A stretch of DNA of 64,000 bases, from NCBI GenBank assembly GCA_041920465.1, contig JBHGXW010000020.1, positions 1-64,000 on the forward strand. The letters are read 5' to 3'. Position numbers and translations under genes: made by a program. This document shows positions 33,523 to 43,623 of the stretch, in pieces (position 1 is the stretch's first letter; each line of letters opens with the position of its first letter). Origin of the DNA: Brevibacillus_H sp041920465 (GTDB lineage Bacteria; Bacillota; Bacilli; Brevibacillales; Brevibacillaceae). Below the pieces are notes generated by a model. The model made no database searches. It was not told the DNA's origin and was given only the letters and a program-made list of their open reading frames with translations.

Positions 33523-36500
33523 TTATGCTTCCGCAGCTTCTTTCAGGATGCCTTTTTTCTGCAATTTCTTGGCTATACGGCGTTCTTTGCGAGCCTGACG
33601 CCAGACAAAGAAGCTCTCAAATAACGAGTACATGACAGGTACCAATACCAAAGTAACAACGGTATGGAAGGCAAGACCAAAAATTACCCCGGTGGCTAGC
33701 GGTGCTTCCATATCGGCGCCTTCCGCAAAGGCGAGCGCCATCGGCAGCATACCGAGAATGGCCGTCAGTTTGGTCATGATAACCGGACGGACACGGTCTT
33801 TGGTTCCTTGAATGATCGCCGTCTGCAAATCCATGCCGCGGCTTCTCAAGAGATTGATCCGGTCAATCAATAGAATTGCGTTGGATACGACGATACCAAC
33901 CAGCATGATGATTCCAATCATCGCCATTTCACCAAACTCACGTTGGGTCGTGACGAACCCGACAACAACCCCGACAACCGCCATCGGGATGGTCAGCATG
34001 ATAATCATTGGATGAGAGAGTCGGCCAAATTGCGCCACCATGATCATGTAAATCAAAGCAATAACGCCAAGGAAGACCATCATCCCTGCCATAAAGTTGG
34101 CGCTTTGTTCTTTTAATTTACCGCTGATCTCCACCTTATAGCCGGCCGGAATCGGGAATTGGCCCAGTTTTGCCTCGATTTGGCGACCAACCGCACCAAG
34201 ATCGGCGCCAATCACATCTGCGGAGACGGTTACTACCCGATCACCCTTCTGGTGGCTAAGGGTTGTCGGTGATTTGGTATGCTTCCACTCAACCAAATCG
34301 ATCAGAGGAACTTTGGTGCCGGATTCGGTAGTGATCAACATTTGGCGCAATTGATCGGGGTGTTTCATCCATTCTTCCGGATAGCGGGCAACTACGTCCA
34401 GTTCGATACCGTCTGTCGTAATCGAAGTGATGTTTTGATCTCCAATGAATCCGCCAATTTGGGTCTGAAGGGAACGCGGATTCACATTCAACTGTTCCAT
34501 CACGTCTTGTTTCGGAATCAGGGTGATTTTCTCGGAACCTTCTTTAAAGTCGTTGTGAATGTTGGTGATGCCTGGGATGGTAGCCAGCATCTTCTCCACA
34601 TCCGCCGTCAATTGTCTGGCTGTTTCCAGATCCTTGCCTTTTATGTCAAGCTGCACCGGAGGTTTCTCGCTCTGACCGCCGAAAGCCATCGAAATACGAT
34701 CCACTCCGGAGATTTTGTTCAAGCGGTCGCTAATGTCCTTCGATAATTCTTCCTTGCCGCGATTTCGCTCTTTTTTGCTGACCAATTGAATAAAGAACTC
34801 AGCCTGATTTTTTTCTACCACAACAAAGATATCTTTAATCTCCGGAACCTGCCTGAGCGATGCTTCTCCCGTATTGGCCGCTTTTAACGTCGTGGCGGCT
34901 TGTGTCCCTGAAGGCATGGTCGCCTTGGCGTAGATAAAGTTTTCATTTGGGTTCATGCCTGCGCCCATCTTAATGAAAGGCGCCAAGAAAAGCGCTCCGA
35001 TGAACAATACAAGCGCAACCAGCAAGGTTTTGATACGGTGGCGAAGCGCTACTTTCAAAAGGTTGTTGAATACGAGAATTATTTTGTTCTCCTGATGTCC
35101 GCCTTCCGCTCCCACCGAAGCGTGTTTATCTTTGCGCAGGAATCGCTCTGCAAAAACAGGCACAAAGAAGAAAGCTGCTACCGTCGAAGAGATAATGGTC
35201 GCAGTTACGGTGAAAGCGATCGTGTTGAAAATCGGCTTGAGCCAATCTTCAAAATCGGCAAACACCAGCGGCAAGAAGACGATGATCAAGGTAAGCTGTG
35301 AAGCGATAACCGGAGTCATCACTTCTTTGGTGCCAAGCACGATGGCTCGTTCCAGCGGCTCGCCCTTTTCGCGGAAATGATAGATACTCTCCAGCACAAC
35401 GATTGCGGCATCGACGATCAGACCGACTGACAAGCTGAGAGAGATGAGCGTCACCAGGTCAATGTTAAGCCCGCCCAGCTTCATCGCGACAAAAGTCATC
35501 AAAGCAGAGAGCGGAAGCGTGGTGGCGATGACAAGGGTAACCCGCCAGTTGCGAAGGAAAAGAATCAGAATCAGGATCGCGAGTGTGCCCCCGATAATCA
35601 CGTCAGTGCTTAGGTTCCTCACCGCATTCTTGATGAACGAGACAGCTTCAAACATGACATACATTTTGTATTTGCCGTTCGCCTCTTCGTTGATCTGGTT
35701 GACGACCTTTTCAACCGCTGCTTGCGTAGAAATCAAGTCGCTGCTTTCCGTACGCTTCACGCTTATCCAGACGAACGGTTTGCCTTGATGTAGACCAACT
35801 GAATCCTTGGTCTTGCCGCGCAAGTCTTCAATCGTTGCCAACTGGTTGATGGGAACGGGACCAACGCCTGTATGAATCAACACTTTGCCGATATCCTGGA
35901 TTGTCTTGAAGGAATTGTCAATCATGATAACCGTATCATAGCCAGGGTTCTCCAGTGTACCGACTGCCTGTTTCCAGTTGGCGGCTTGCAGCTGATCCAA
36001 CACTTCGCGCGGGGTTAAATTGTAGGCAGCCAATTGTTCAGGATTAAGCGTAATGGCGATTTTGTTCTCGAAGCCAATATCGTAGACTTCCACTTTTTTT
36101 ACGCCAGGGACATCTTCTATCCGATTTTTAATCGTTGTTTTGGACAGTGTCAGCATCACTTGCGGGTCAGCGCCGGACAGCGCGTAGTCAATCAAGCTGT
36201 CATCCCCGAAGCTTTGCTGTGAGATATTGATATTATCCACGCCTCTGGGAAAATCGTTGCGCAAGCGGTTGACCACATTCTGAACCTCTTGCTTTACCTG
36301 TTCTCCAGATTTCTCCTCTGCCTGGATGGTAATGCTGGCAGAACCGTTGGTTGTAGTCGATGTGTAATCCTTCACATCGGCAATAGATTTAATCTCTTTT
36401 TCAATCGGCTCTGTCACCTTCTCCTCCATCTCTTCAGGAGGCAGCGATCCGCCGGAAATGTTCACGTTGATAACCGGAAAATTGGTTTTCGGCACCAGCG

Positions 36501-36606
36501 CCACTGTAAAGCTAAAGAGGGAGCCCAGCCCTGCCAATATAATGAGAAATGTTCCCAAGAAGACAATTAATTTGCGCCTAAGCAAAAATAAAAGCAGTTT
36601 TTCCAT
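33523..36606 (-). CDS. RND (HAE1/SwrC-like) efflux pump
   Basis: The 1,027-residue protein has the full RND layout: helix 1 at residues 12-32, two large extracytoplasmic loops and 12 helices. It resembles SwrC/YerP of Bacillus, which exports surfactin-like and other amphiphiles by proton antiport. In helix 4 the family's Asp-Asp pair is changed: GLIVDAAIVVLES has Asp then Ala, so the equivalent of AcrB Asp408 is missing. The adaptor gene is 3 bp upstream, so the two form one operon. Whether it pumps normally is open. Confidence 0.9.
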   Translation of the reverse strand: MEKLLLFLLRRKLIVFLGTFLIILAGLGSLFSFTVALVPKTNFPVINVNISGGSLPPEEMEEKVTEPIEKEIKSIADVKDYTSTTTNGSASITIQAEEKSGEQVKQEVQNVVNRLRNDFPRGVDNINISQQSFGDDSLIDYALSGADPQVMLTLSKTTIKNRIEDVPGVKKVEVYDIGFENKIAITLNPEQLAAYNLTPREVLDQLQAANWKQAVGTLENPGYDTVIMIDNSFKTIQDIGKVLIHTGVGPVPINQLATIEDLRGKTKDSVGLHQGKPFVWISVKRTESSDLISTQAAVEKVVNQINEEANGKYKMYVMFEAVSFIKNAVRNLSTDVIIGGTLAILILILFLRNWRVTLVIATTLPLSALMTFVAMKLGGLNIDLVTLISLSLSVGLIVDAAIVVLESIYHFREKGEPLERAIVLGTKEVMTPVIASQLTLIIVFLPLVFADFEDWLKPIFNTIAFTVTATIISSTVAAFFFVPVFAERFLRKDKHASVGAEGGHQENKIILVFNNLLKVALRHRIKTLLVALVLFIGALFLAPFIKMGAGMNPNENFIYAKATMPSGTQAATTLKAANTGEASLRQVPEIKDIFVVVEKNQAEFFIQLVSKKERNRGKEELSKDISDRLNKISGVDRISMAFGGQSEKPPVQLDIKGKDLETARQLTADVEKMLATIPGITNIHNDFKEGSEKITLIPKQDVMEQLNVNPRSLQTQIGGFIGDQNITSITTDGIELDVVARYPEEWMKHPDQLRQMLITTESGTKVPLIDLVEWKHTKSPTTLSHQKGDRVVTVSADVIGADLGAVGRQIEAKLGQFPIPAGYKVEISGKLKEQSANFMAGMMVFLGVIALIYMIMVAQFGRLSHPMIIMLTIPMAVVGVVVGFVTTQREFGEMAMIGIIMLVGIVVSNAILLIDRINLLRSRGMDLQTAIIQGTKDRVRPVIMTKLTAILGMLPMALAFAEGADMEAPLATGVIFGLAFHTVVTLVLVPVMYSLFESFFVWRQARKERRIAKKLQKKGILKEAAEA

Positions 36607-36608
36607 GC

Positions 36609-37835
36609 TTACTCTCCTTTCGGCACAACTTTTTCGCCGTCAACGTAGAAAGTAATGCCTGAGCGAATCAGTTGATCGCCGACTTGCACACCTGAGCGGA
36701 TTTCCACTTGCTCCCCGATGATTTGCCCGGTTTGAACCTCTTGTTTCTTCACAACGCCATTCTTCACAACCATTACAAAGTGTTTCGATTGATCAATTCC
36801 CACAGTTTCCAACGGTACGACAACTCCGTTTATTTTTCTCGCTTTTTCCACGGTGGCAAGCATCCCGCCACGCCATTCACGCGTCTTGTTGGGAACCGTC
36901 ACTTCTACGTGGTATTTGCCCGTTTTGGCATCGATGACCGGGGAGACGAAGGTAACCTTGCCCATCGATTTGATGCCTCCATTGCTTGTAACCGTGACAT
37001 CCTCGCCTTCTTTGTACTGATCAATGGTGTCATTCGTAACGTCAAAATTAATCTTCACTTCAGATAAGTCGACGAGATGAACCACATCCTGGCCGGGGTT
37101 TGACATTTCGCCCACATGCTGCGAGACCTGTACGACAGTTCCGGCAAATGGGGCTATAAGCTTGGTATCCTGCAGCGACTTTTTGGCTTGCGCTACCTGA
37201 CCAGCCGCTTGTTTGACAGAAGCATCAACAACCGCTATATCTTCCGGTTCCGCGCCCTTTAACAATTTTTCCAAGGCAATCTGTTCGTTCTTGGCGCTGA
37301 TCTCGGCTTGCTCCAAATCGCGCTCTTTATCTTTCAACTCATTTTGGGAAATGGCTCCGCCTGCATACAATTTTTCCGCCTGAAGAGCGTCTGACTTGGC
37401 TTTTTCCAGGCGCTGCAGCACACTTTTGACTTGCAGGCGCTGTTGTTCAATTGCTTCCTGGGAAGCGCCCTTCAGTGTTTTGGTTCTTTGGGCGTACGCT
37501 TCATCTACCTGGCCGGAAGCCGCTTCCAGTGCTTTTTGGTAATAGCTTGTGTCAAGCGAAGCCAAGAGTTCCCCTTTGGCCACATATTCACCGTTTTGTA
37601 CATTCATTTGGGCAATCTTGCCCGAAGTGCCAAAGGACAGGATAATATCTTCCTTCGGTTGGACAATTCCGGTCGCCGTGAGCGGAATTGGCGTTGTGAG
37701 CGGTGCAACCTTGTATACTTCTACCACTTTCTCTTTTGCCTCTTGCTTAACCGCCTCGTCACCTGATTTTGCTCCACAACCGGTTGTCGCGAGCAGTACT
37801 GCCGCCAGGCAAAAAGCTAATCCTTTTTTCACCAT
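36609..37835 (-). CDS. RND efflux adaptor (membrane fusion) lipoprotein
   Basis: From ATG 37835 (TTGGAGGAATTG upstream) the 408-residue protein has a lipoprotein signal with lipobox TTGC, a split biotinyl/lipoyl-like domain (ILSFGTSGKIAQMNVQNGEYV ... AGTVVQVSQHVGEM), a long coiled-coil hairpin (about 100-190) and a beta-barrel (about 230-310). It is a HlyD/AcrA-type adaptor anchored outside by lipid. The neighbouring pump gene starts 3 bp downstream. In Gram-positive bacteria it probably assists substrate delivery, as there is no outer membrane. Confidence 0.92.
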   Translation of the reverse strand: MVKKGLAFCLAAVLLATTGCGAKSGDEAVKQEAKEKVVEVYKVAPLTTPIPLTATGIVQPKEDIILSFGTSGKIAQMNVQNGEYVAKGELLASLDTSYYQKALEAASGQVDEAYAQRTKTLKGASQEAIEQQRLQVKSVLQRLEKAKSDALQAEKLYAGGAISQNELKDKERDLEQAEISAKNEQIALEKLLKGAEPEDIAVVDASVKQAAGQVAQAKKSLQDTKLIAPFAGTVVQVSQHVGEMSNPGQDVVHLVDLSEVKINFDVTNDTIDQYKEGEDVTVTSNGGIKSMGKVTFVSPVIDAKTGKYHVEVTVPNKTREWRGGMLATVEKARKINGVVVPLETVGIDQSKHFVMVVKNGVVKKQEVQTGQIIGEQVEIRSGVQVGDQLIRSGITFYVDGEKVVPKGE

Positions 37836-38021
37836 CAATTCCTCCAAATCTCTGTTTCAATAGTTCAAGTTTGCCAGTTTTTTCAACCATGGTTAACGGT
37901 CACCAGCAGGAACTTCCCTCCATCCCGAGACGGAGAAAAATTTTTACTGAGATATTCATATTTACCATTACGACTGAAACAGGAGGGAATTTCAAGAGAT
38001 ATTGCATAATTTTACAAAATA

Positions 38022-39149
38022 TTATTTTTCTAACTCCCATAACGGTGACGGCGTATGCATTCCGAGCACGAATCCGCATGCGATCATATTGGTAATGAAC
38101 GAGCTTCCGCCGTAGCTGATGAACGGAAGAGTCAATCCGGTAATCGGCGACAACCCGATATTCATCCCGATGTTGACGAATATCTGAAAGGCCCACATGG
38201 TAACGATTCCGCTGATAAAGAAGCTGGCGAACAGGTCAGGGGTTGTCATCGCCCAGTGAACCAACTGATAAAACAATAAAAAATAAAGGATCAACAGCAG
38301 GCTTGCCCCGGCAAAGCCCCACTGGTGAGCGATTACGGCAAAAATAAAGTCAGTGTGTTGTTCGGGCAGCTCCTCATTGCCAGATTGAAGCAGCTGCAGG
38401 ATTCCCATGCCTCCTAACTGTCCGCTGCCCACAACTTTTTTGGCCTGAATGTATTGGTACCCGCTGCCCAACGGATCATCTTCCGGGTGTATAAAAGATG
38501 TAAGCCGTTCAAACTGATGGGGCCGGATCACCTGATAAAACAAATCTGTCGAGTAACTGTAAAGAGAATAGATACTGACAAAAAAACCGATGACGGCCGT
38601 TGCCAAAGCCAGATGCACCCAATAAGGAAAACGGGTCATGATCAGAAAGCAGCCCAGGATGGAAAGATAGACGAGCGCCATGCCCAAATCTGGCTGAACG
38701 AGCACCAGCATGGCAGGAAATGCAACGGCAGCCACGACCAGCAGCAGATGACTCACCCGGTAAAATGAACCGTTTTTCAGCTCGTACAGCCTCGCCAAGA
38801 GAATAAGCGTCGTGATTTTGGTCAGTTCGGACGGCTGAATGTTTAACACCCCCAAATCAATCCAGCTTAATGCGCCATTCACCCTCTTCCCCAAGAGGAA
38901 CACGCTGAATAACGCATCGATCCCGAGACAATAGATCCAAACCGCATATTTTGCCCAGATTCGGTAATCAATTTTGCGGATGACAAGCATACAAAAGAAG
39001 CCGATGCCTGCCCAAACAGCCTGCTTTAAAGCATATGAACTTAGGGGAACGGATTTGGTTGCGGTATAGATGGCAGACAGACTATATGTGATGAGGCAGC
39101 AAATCACCAAAAAAATAATCCCGTGATTCCGATTTCCGATCTTCTCCAA
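38022..39149 (-). CDS. RodA/FtsW/SpoVE family peptidoglycan polymerase
   Basis: The 375-residue protein has about 10 helices. SEDS landmarks: RVNGALSWIDLGVLNIQPSE (W...QPSE), VQPDLGMAL, the loop HTDFIFAVIAHQWG, and a final LPFISYGGSS. It polymerises glycan strands from lipid II with a partner class B PBP. No PBP is adjacent. Sequence does not decide between RodA and a sporulation paralogue. The TTG start has AAGGAGGG 4-6 nt upstream. Confidence 0.9.
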   Translation of the reverse strand: MEKIGNRNHGIIFLVICCLITYSLSAIYTATKSVPLSSYALKQAVWAGIGFFCMLVIRKIDYRIWAKYAVWIYCLGIDALFSVFLLGKRVNGALSWIDLGVLNIQPSELTKITTLILLARLYELKNGSFYRVSHLLLVVAAVAFPAMLVLVQPDLGMALVYLSILGCFLIMTRFPYWVHLALATAVIGFFVSIYSLYSYSTDLFYQVIRPHQFERLTSFIHPEDDPLGSGYQYIQAKKVVGSGQLGGMGILQLLQSGNEELPEQHTDFIFAVIAHQWGFAGASLLLILYFLLFYQLVHWAMTTPDLFASFFISGIVTMWAFQIFVNIGMNIGLSPITGLTLPFISYGGSSFITNMIACGFVLGMHTPSPLWELEK

Positions 39150-39200
39150 GGCTATCCCTCCTTTAAGACGATCAGCGGTTAGTTTGCCCCAAAAATGAGA

Positions 39201-39225
39201 AAAGACTGCCTCAACGGCAGCCTTT
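39201..39225 (-). terminator. Terminator of pepF
   Basis: AAAGACTGCC pairs with GGCAGCCTTT (one mismatch), loop 5 nt, with a T-rich minus-strand 3' side. Confidence 0.6.
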
Positions 39226-39230
39226 TTCGC

Positions 39231-41051
39231 TCAATGAACCCGATCGGATCCAGCCAATTCTTCCATCTCATCAAGCAATTCTTTGAATACGCTCAGCGCT
39301 TCCCGGATTGGCTCTGCGGTATTCATGTCGACACCTGCTTTTTTGAGCAGGTTCAAGGGATAGTCTGAGCCGCCGCTGCGTAAAAACTGCAGATAGCGAT
39401 CAACGGCTGGCTGCCCTTCCTCCAGTATCTGTTTGGAGAGTGCTGTTGCCGCCGAAAACCCGGTTGCGTACTTGTAAACATAGAAATTGTTATAAAAATG
39501 AGGGATTCGCGCCCATTCGAGGTCTACTTCCGGATCGACTACCATATCTTCCCCGTGGTATTCCACATTCAACTTCCGATAGATTTCGCTTAACGAATCC
39601 GCGGTTAACGCTTCCTCTGCTTCCACCTTGGCATGGATGATCTTCTCAAACTCGGCGAACATGGTTTGTCTGAAGACCGTGCCGCGGAATTGTTCCATGT
39701 AATAGTTCAAGAGATACATCCTTTTCTCTTTTTCCTGCGTCTTATCCAGCAAGTAATGCATCAACAGGGCTTCGTTTAAGGTAGAAGCCACCTCCGCAAC
39801 GAAAATGCGATAATCGGCATAGGTATACGGTTGATTTTTGTTGGAGTAGTAGCTGTGCAGGGCATGCCCCATCTCATGCGCAAGCGTAAACATGTTGTTG
39901 AGGTTGTCCTGGTAGTTCATCAACACATATGGATGGGTGGTGTAAGCGCCCCAGGAATAAGCTCCGCTTGTCTTGCCTTCGTTCTCGTATACATCAATCC
40001 ACCCGGAGGTAAACCCTTCATTCAATACTTTTGCGTAATCTTCTCCTAGCGGTTTCAACGCCTCTTTGATAGTGGTAACCGCCTGATCATAAGGGATCTC
40101 CATATGCACTTCTTTTACAATCGGTACATAAAGATCGTACATGTGAAGCTCATCCACTTCCAAAAGCCGTTTGCGAAGAGAAACATAGCGGTGCATCAAC
40201 GGCAGTTGCTCCCGAACCGCAGCGATCAAATTGTCGTAGACACTCACATCAATGTTGTCAGCAAACAAAGAGGCTTGCAGGGCTGACTCATATTTCCGCA
40301 CGCGGGCGTAGAACACGTCACGCTTCACCACAGAAGTAAGGGTTGCCGCAATCGTATTGCGATGCTTCCGGTAGGTGGAGTACAACGCTTCAAACGCGTC
40401 TTTGCGCACGCGGCGGTCTTTACTCTCCATGAACTGGACGTAACGCCCTTTGGTTACCTCCACCTCTTCCCCGTTTTCATTTTTGATCATCGGAAACTTG
40501 ATATCCGCATTGTTCAGCATGCCAAAAATGGTGGAAGGTGCTTGGGAGAGCTCACTTACTTGTGCGAGAATGGCCTCTTCGGCAGCAGATAAGGTATGAG
40601 GCTTTTGGCGGCTGATTTCTTCCAAGAGAAAGCGATAATGTTCCAATCCCGGTTCACTATTGGCAAGCTCGGTTAAGGTTTCCGCCGGGATGGACAGTAT
40701 CTCTGGCTGTATGTATGAAATGGCGCTGTAAGCTTGTGTGCTTAAAGAAGCGGCTCGATCCGTCAATGCTTGATAAGTAGCGTTTGTATTGTCCTCATCG
40801 CGGCGCATTCTTGCATAAACATAGATCTGATCCAGCAATTTGGTCAGTTCATCCTGAAGTGTCAAGGCTTCCAACAGATTTTTGCCGGATTCCGCCAAAG
40901 TACCTTGTTTCTTTTGTACTTGTTCAATTAGACCCTTCACCTTTTGCACGTCGGTTTCCCAGTCTTGATCGGAAGCGTATATGTCTTCCAGTCTCCACCG
41001 ATATTCTTTGGGAATTTCGCTTCGTTTGGGCAACGTTTTGGTTTTATTCAT
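39231..41051 (-). CDS. pepF: Oligoendopeptidase F (M3 family)
   Basis: The 606-residue cytoplasmic zinc peptidase has the M3 motif HEMGH in LAHEMGHALHSYYS near residue 393, with the third ligand Glu in VAEVASTLNEALL. Length is normal for PepF. It cleaves short peptides of about 7-17 residues. AAAGGAG lies 8 nt before ATG. It is monocistronic. Confidence 0.95.
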   Translation of the reverse strand: MNKTKTLPKRSEIPKEYRWRLEDIYASDQDWETDVQKVKGLIEQVQKKQGTLAESGKNLLEALTLQDELTKLLDQIYVYARMRRDEDNTNATYQALTDRAASLSTQAYSAISYIQPEILSIPAETLTELANSEPGLEHYRFLLEEISRQKPHTLSAAEEAILAQVSELSQAPSTIFGMLNNADIKFPMIKNENGEEVEVTKGRYVQFMESKDRRVRKDAFEALYSTYRKHRNTIAATLTSVVKRDVFYARVRKYESALQASLFADNIDVSVYDNLIAAVREQLPLMHRYVSLRKRLLEVDELHMYDLYVPIVKEVHMEIPYDQAVTTIKEALKPLGEDYAKVLNEGFTSGWIDVYENEGKTSGAYSWGAYTTHPYVLMNYQDNLNNMFTLAHEMGHALHSYYSNKNQPYTYADYRIFVAEVASTLNEALLMHYLLDKTQEKEKRMYLLNYYMEQFRGTVFRQTMFAEFEKIIHAKVEAEEALTADSLSEIYRKLNVEYHGEDMVVDPEVDLEWARIPHFYNNFYVYKYATGFSAATALSKQILEEGQPAVDRYLQFLRSGGSDYPLNLLKKAGVDMNTAEPIREALSVFKELLDEMEELAGSDRVH

Positions 41052-41171
41052 GGTCTCACTCCTTTGTCTGATTCAGTTGTCGATTCGTGTGTGAACATAG
41101 GATAAGTATGCCAAAAAGGCTTCATACATAACGTATCCCAAATTATTTCGCACGTCAAACCTAACCAGAGA

Positions 41172-41194
41172 GACGTCCTGACATTCAGGACGTC
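41172..41194 (-). terminator. Hairpin at the end of the polysaccharide operon
   Basis: GACGTCCTGA / TCAGGACGTC, a perfect 10-bp stem with a 3-nt loop, overlaps the TGA stop of the last gene. The following T-tract on the minus strand is weak. Confidence 0.55.
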
Positions 41195-42480
41195 CTTCTT
41201 CCTGCTCCTATATAAGTAAACCCCATTTGCGCCAGACTATTCATCGGCCAGACGTTTCTTCCGTCCAGCAAGACGGGCGATCTCATCAATTGCTTTACTC
41301 GTTGCCAGTCCAGGTCGACAAGTTCCTTCCACTCCGTAAGCAAAATCGTCGCATCTGCTGAAGCAACCGCGTTGTAAGCGGAGTTTTCGAACTGGATGTC
41401 AGGGAATACCCGTTTCATATTCTCCATCGCAGCCGGATCGTAGGCGGAGATGATCGCGCCTGCCTCTCGCAAAGACTTTATCACGCTTAAGGATGGCGCT
41501 TCCCGGATATCATCCGTATTTGGTTTAAACGAAAGGCCTAAAAGCGCAATTTTTTTACCTTGCAATGGACCAAGCAATGGAGGCAGTTTGGAGAGAAACC
41601 AGCTTGGTTGGGTACGGTTCACCTCCATGACGCTTTGAACAATGGAAAGCTCCACCTGATGGTCGCGGGCTGTCTGAATAAGGGCATGGGTATCTTTAGG
41701 GAAGCAGGAGCCGCCGTAACCAATCCCCGCACGAAGAAATTCTGCTCCGATTCGGCTGTCCAGCCCCATTCCCTCGGCAACGACTGAGACATCGGCGTTA
41801 GCAGAGTCGCACAAGCGGGACAATTCGTTCATAAACGAAATTTTGGTGGCTAAAAAAGCATTAGAGGCGTATTTGATCATCTCGGCATTGTTCCAGGTGG
41901 TAAACAGTTTGGGAGAGGAGAAGCCGGCATACATCTCCTCCATAAACCGATAGCCTGCTTGTGAATCTGCTCCGATTACGATACGAGACGGATAGAGCGA
42001 ATCGTAGAGGGCGCTTCCCTCGCGCAAAAACTCCGGATTGGAGATTACCGTCAGATCAGTTCTGTTGGATAAAAGATCGGCCACCCGTGAGGCGGTACCG
42101 ATTGGGCATGTGCTCTTTAAGACAATGGCTTTGGTACCATCTCCTTGAGGAATCGTCCGGGCCAGCTCTGTGATTCCCTGAAACACATAGGATAAATCAG
42201 CTTTGCCCGTCTCATCCGCAGGCGTACCTACACAAAAAATAAAAACAGTAGCATCCTTTGCTTCACCAGTGAGTGAGGAAGTAAACTGAAGCTGCCCTTG
42301 TTGTTGTAGCGTAATGAGAGCTAGATCCATATCCGGTTCATAGATGGGAAGGATGCCTCTTTGCAGTTGCTCGATCTTGTTTTGATCGATATCGACTGAA
42401 GTTACCTCATGACCGCGCATGGCCAGGGAAACGGCAGTAGTCAGGCCGACGTATCCCGTGCCGATCACTGCAATTTTCAT
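41185..42480 (-). CDS. UDP-glucose 6-dehydrogenase (nucleotide sugar dehydrogenase)
   Basis: From ATG 42480 (GGGGGAA upstream) the 431-residue enzyme has the NAD-binding MKIAVIGTGYVGLTTAVSLA, a middle domain and catalytic cysteine in GGSCFPKDTHAL near residue 258. It oxidises UDP-glucose to UDP-glucuronate. Corresponding genes in Bacillus are tuaD and ytcA. It is the last gene of a seven-gene operon with an epimerase and glycosyltransferases, so UDP-glucuronate is probably used for a uronic acid-bearing polymer. Confidence 0.92.
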   Translation of the reverse strand: MKIAVIGTGYVGLTTAVSLAMRGHEVTSVDIDQNKIEQLQRGILPIYEPDMDLALITLQQQGQLQFTSSLTGEAKDATVFIFCVGTPADETGKADLSYVFQGITELARTIPQGDGTKAIVLKSTCPIGTASRVADLLSNRTDLTVISNPEFLREGSALYDSLYPSRIVIGADSQAGYRFMEEMYAGFSSPKLFTTWNNAEMIKYASNAFLATKISFMNELSRLCDSANADVSVVAEGMGLDSRIGAEFLRAGIGYGGSCFPKDTHALIQTARDHQVELSIVQSVMEVNRTQPSWFLSKLPPLLGPLQGKKIALLGLSFKPNTDDIREAPSLSVIKSLREAGAIISAYDPAAMENMKRVFPDIQFENSAYNAVASADATILLTEWKELVDLDWQRVKQLMRSPVLLDGRNVWPMNSLAQMGFTYIGAGRRTS

Positions 42481-42513
42481 CTCATTCCCCCATGTTTTCA
42501 AAATGACGGACTG

Positions 42514-43599
42514 TTAGTATGCTTGTGAACCCTCTATCAAGCGTACGTATAAATTCTCCAGGATCAGCCGCTGCTTCGTGATGTCGTGGTTATCCTCCAC
42601 TTTGGCACGGGCTGCCTTGACGATTTCGGGCCATCTTGCTTTCTGCTCAATGGCGTGTAGCATCATCGACGCTAATTGTTCACTAGAGCCTTCAGGAACC
42701 AAAAAGCCGTTTACATTGTGATCGATCAGCTCGGGAATCCCCGCATGGTAGGTAGAGATCACCGGACGCCCGACAGCCATCGCTTCCATCAAGACGTTAG
42801 GGATTCCTTCCTGATTGCCGTCTTTGGCCGTCTTGCTTGCATTGACGAACAGGTGGCAGGCTTCCATCTGTTTTTTCACTCTGTCTTGTTTCAGCGCTCC
42901 GACCATCTTCACAACATGTTTCAGCTTCAGGTTCTTAATCAGCCGCTCCAGCTTTTTCCGCTCTAATCCTTCTCCCACGATGGTTAGCTTTGCCTTGGGA
43001 TAAACCGGATGGACTTGAGCAAATGCCTTGATCAAGATATCCATCCCCTTTTTCTCCACCAGCCGTCCCACGGTTAATAGCCGGAACGCATCTCCCATGA
43101 CACGATGAGCGGGTCGAAAGGTAAAATATTTCAGATTCACTCCAGAGCGGATCAGCGTAATTTTATGTTCAGGGCACCCCAACTGGAGCAACTTTTGCCG
43201 CATATACTCACTTACCACCGTGAAGGCATCCCCATCTCTAAACAGCGTTTGAAGCCTGTTCCGGTAGCTGCTATTTTGTTCTACCAGCTTGGAAATATCG
43301 ACACCGTGAAAGGAGGTAATCAGCGGAAGCTTGCTCTTTCTTGCTGTGGGCAAAAGCTGCAATCCGGCAGGTCCGAATCTGGCATGCAAGCATTGAATCC
43401 GCTTCTTTTTCAACCATTTTGGCAAATCTTGCAAAGACTTTTTCACATAGATCGGCTTATAGGGAAAAGATTTCAGGTTATACGGCCGCTTATTGGTCAA
43501 AACGATCGGTTTCACGCGTTTGTGGCCGATTAACTGTTGATAGATAAACGTTTCAGTCAGAGGCAAATAATTTCTGCGGTACAGAAGGACACGGTACAT
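42514..43599 (-). CDS. Glycosyltransferase family 4
   Basis: The 361-residue enzyme has the GT4 GT-B fold: FHGVDIS, LLTVGRLVEKKGMDILIKAF in the hinge region, LTIVGEGLERKKLE, and the nucleotide-binding EGIPNVLMEAMAVGRPVIST with conserved Glu residues. It starts MYRVLLYRRNYLPLTETFIYQ, a pattern of exopolysaccharide or spore-coat transferases. Acceptor and sugar unknown. GAGGGGGA precedes ATG. It lies 33 bp before the UDP-glucose dehydrogenase gene. Confidence 0.9.
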   Translation of the reverse strand: MYRVLLYRRNYLPLTETFIYQQLIGHKRVKPIVLTNKRPYNLKSFPYKPIYVKKSLQDLPKWLKKKRIQCLHARFGPAGLQLLPTARKSKLPLITSFHGVDISKLVEQNSSYRNRLQTLFRDGDAFTVVSEYMRQKLLQLGCPEHKITLIRSGVNLKYFTFRPAHRVMGDAFRLLTVGRLVEKKGMDILIKAFAQVHPVYPKAKLTIVGEGLERKKLERLIKNLKLKHVVKMVGALKQDRVKKQMEACHLFVNASKTAKDGNQEGIPNVLMEAMAVGRPVISTYHAGIPELIDHNVNGFLVPEGSSEQLASMMLHAIEQKARWPEIVKAARAKVEDNHDITKQRLILENLYVRLIEGSQAY

Positions 43600-43623
43600 G
43601 GAATCCCCCTCACAACCGTTTTT

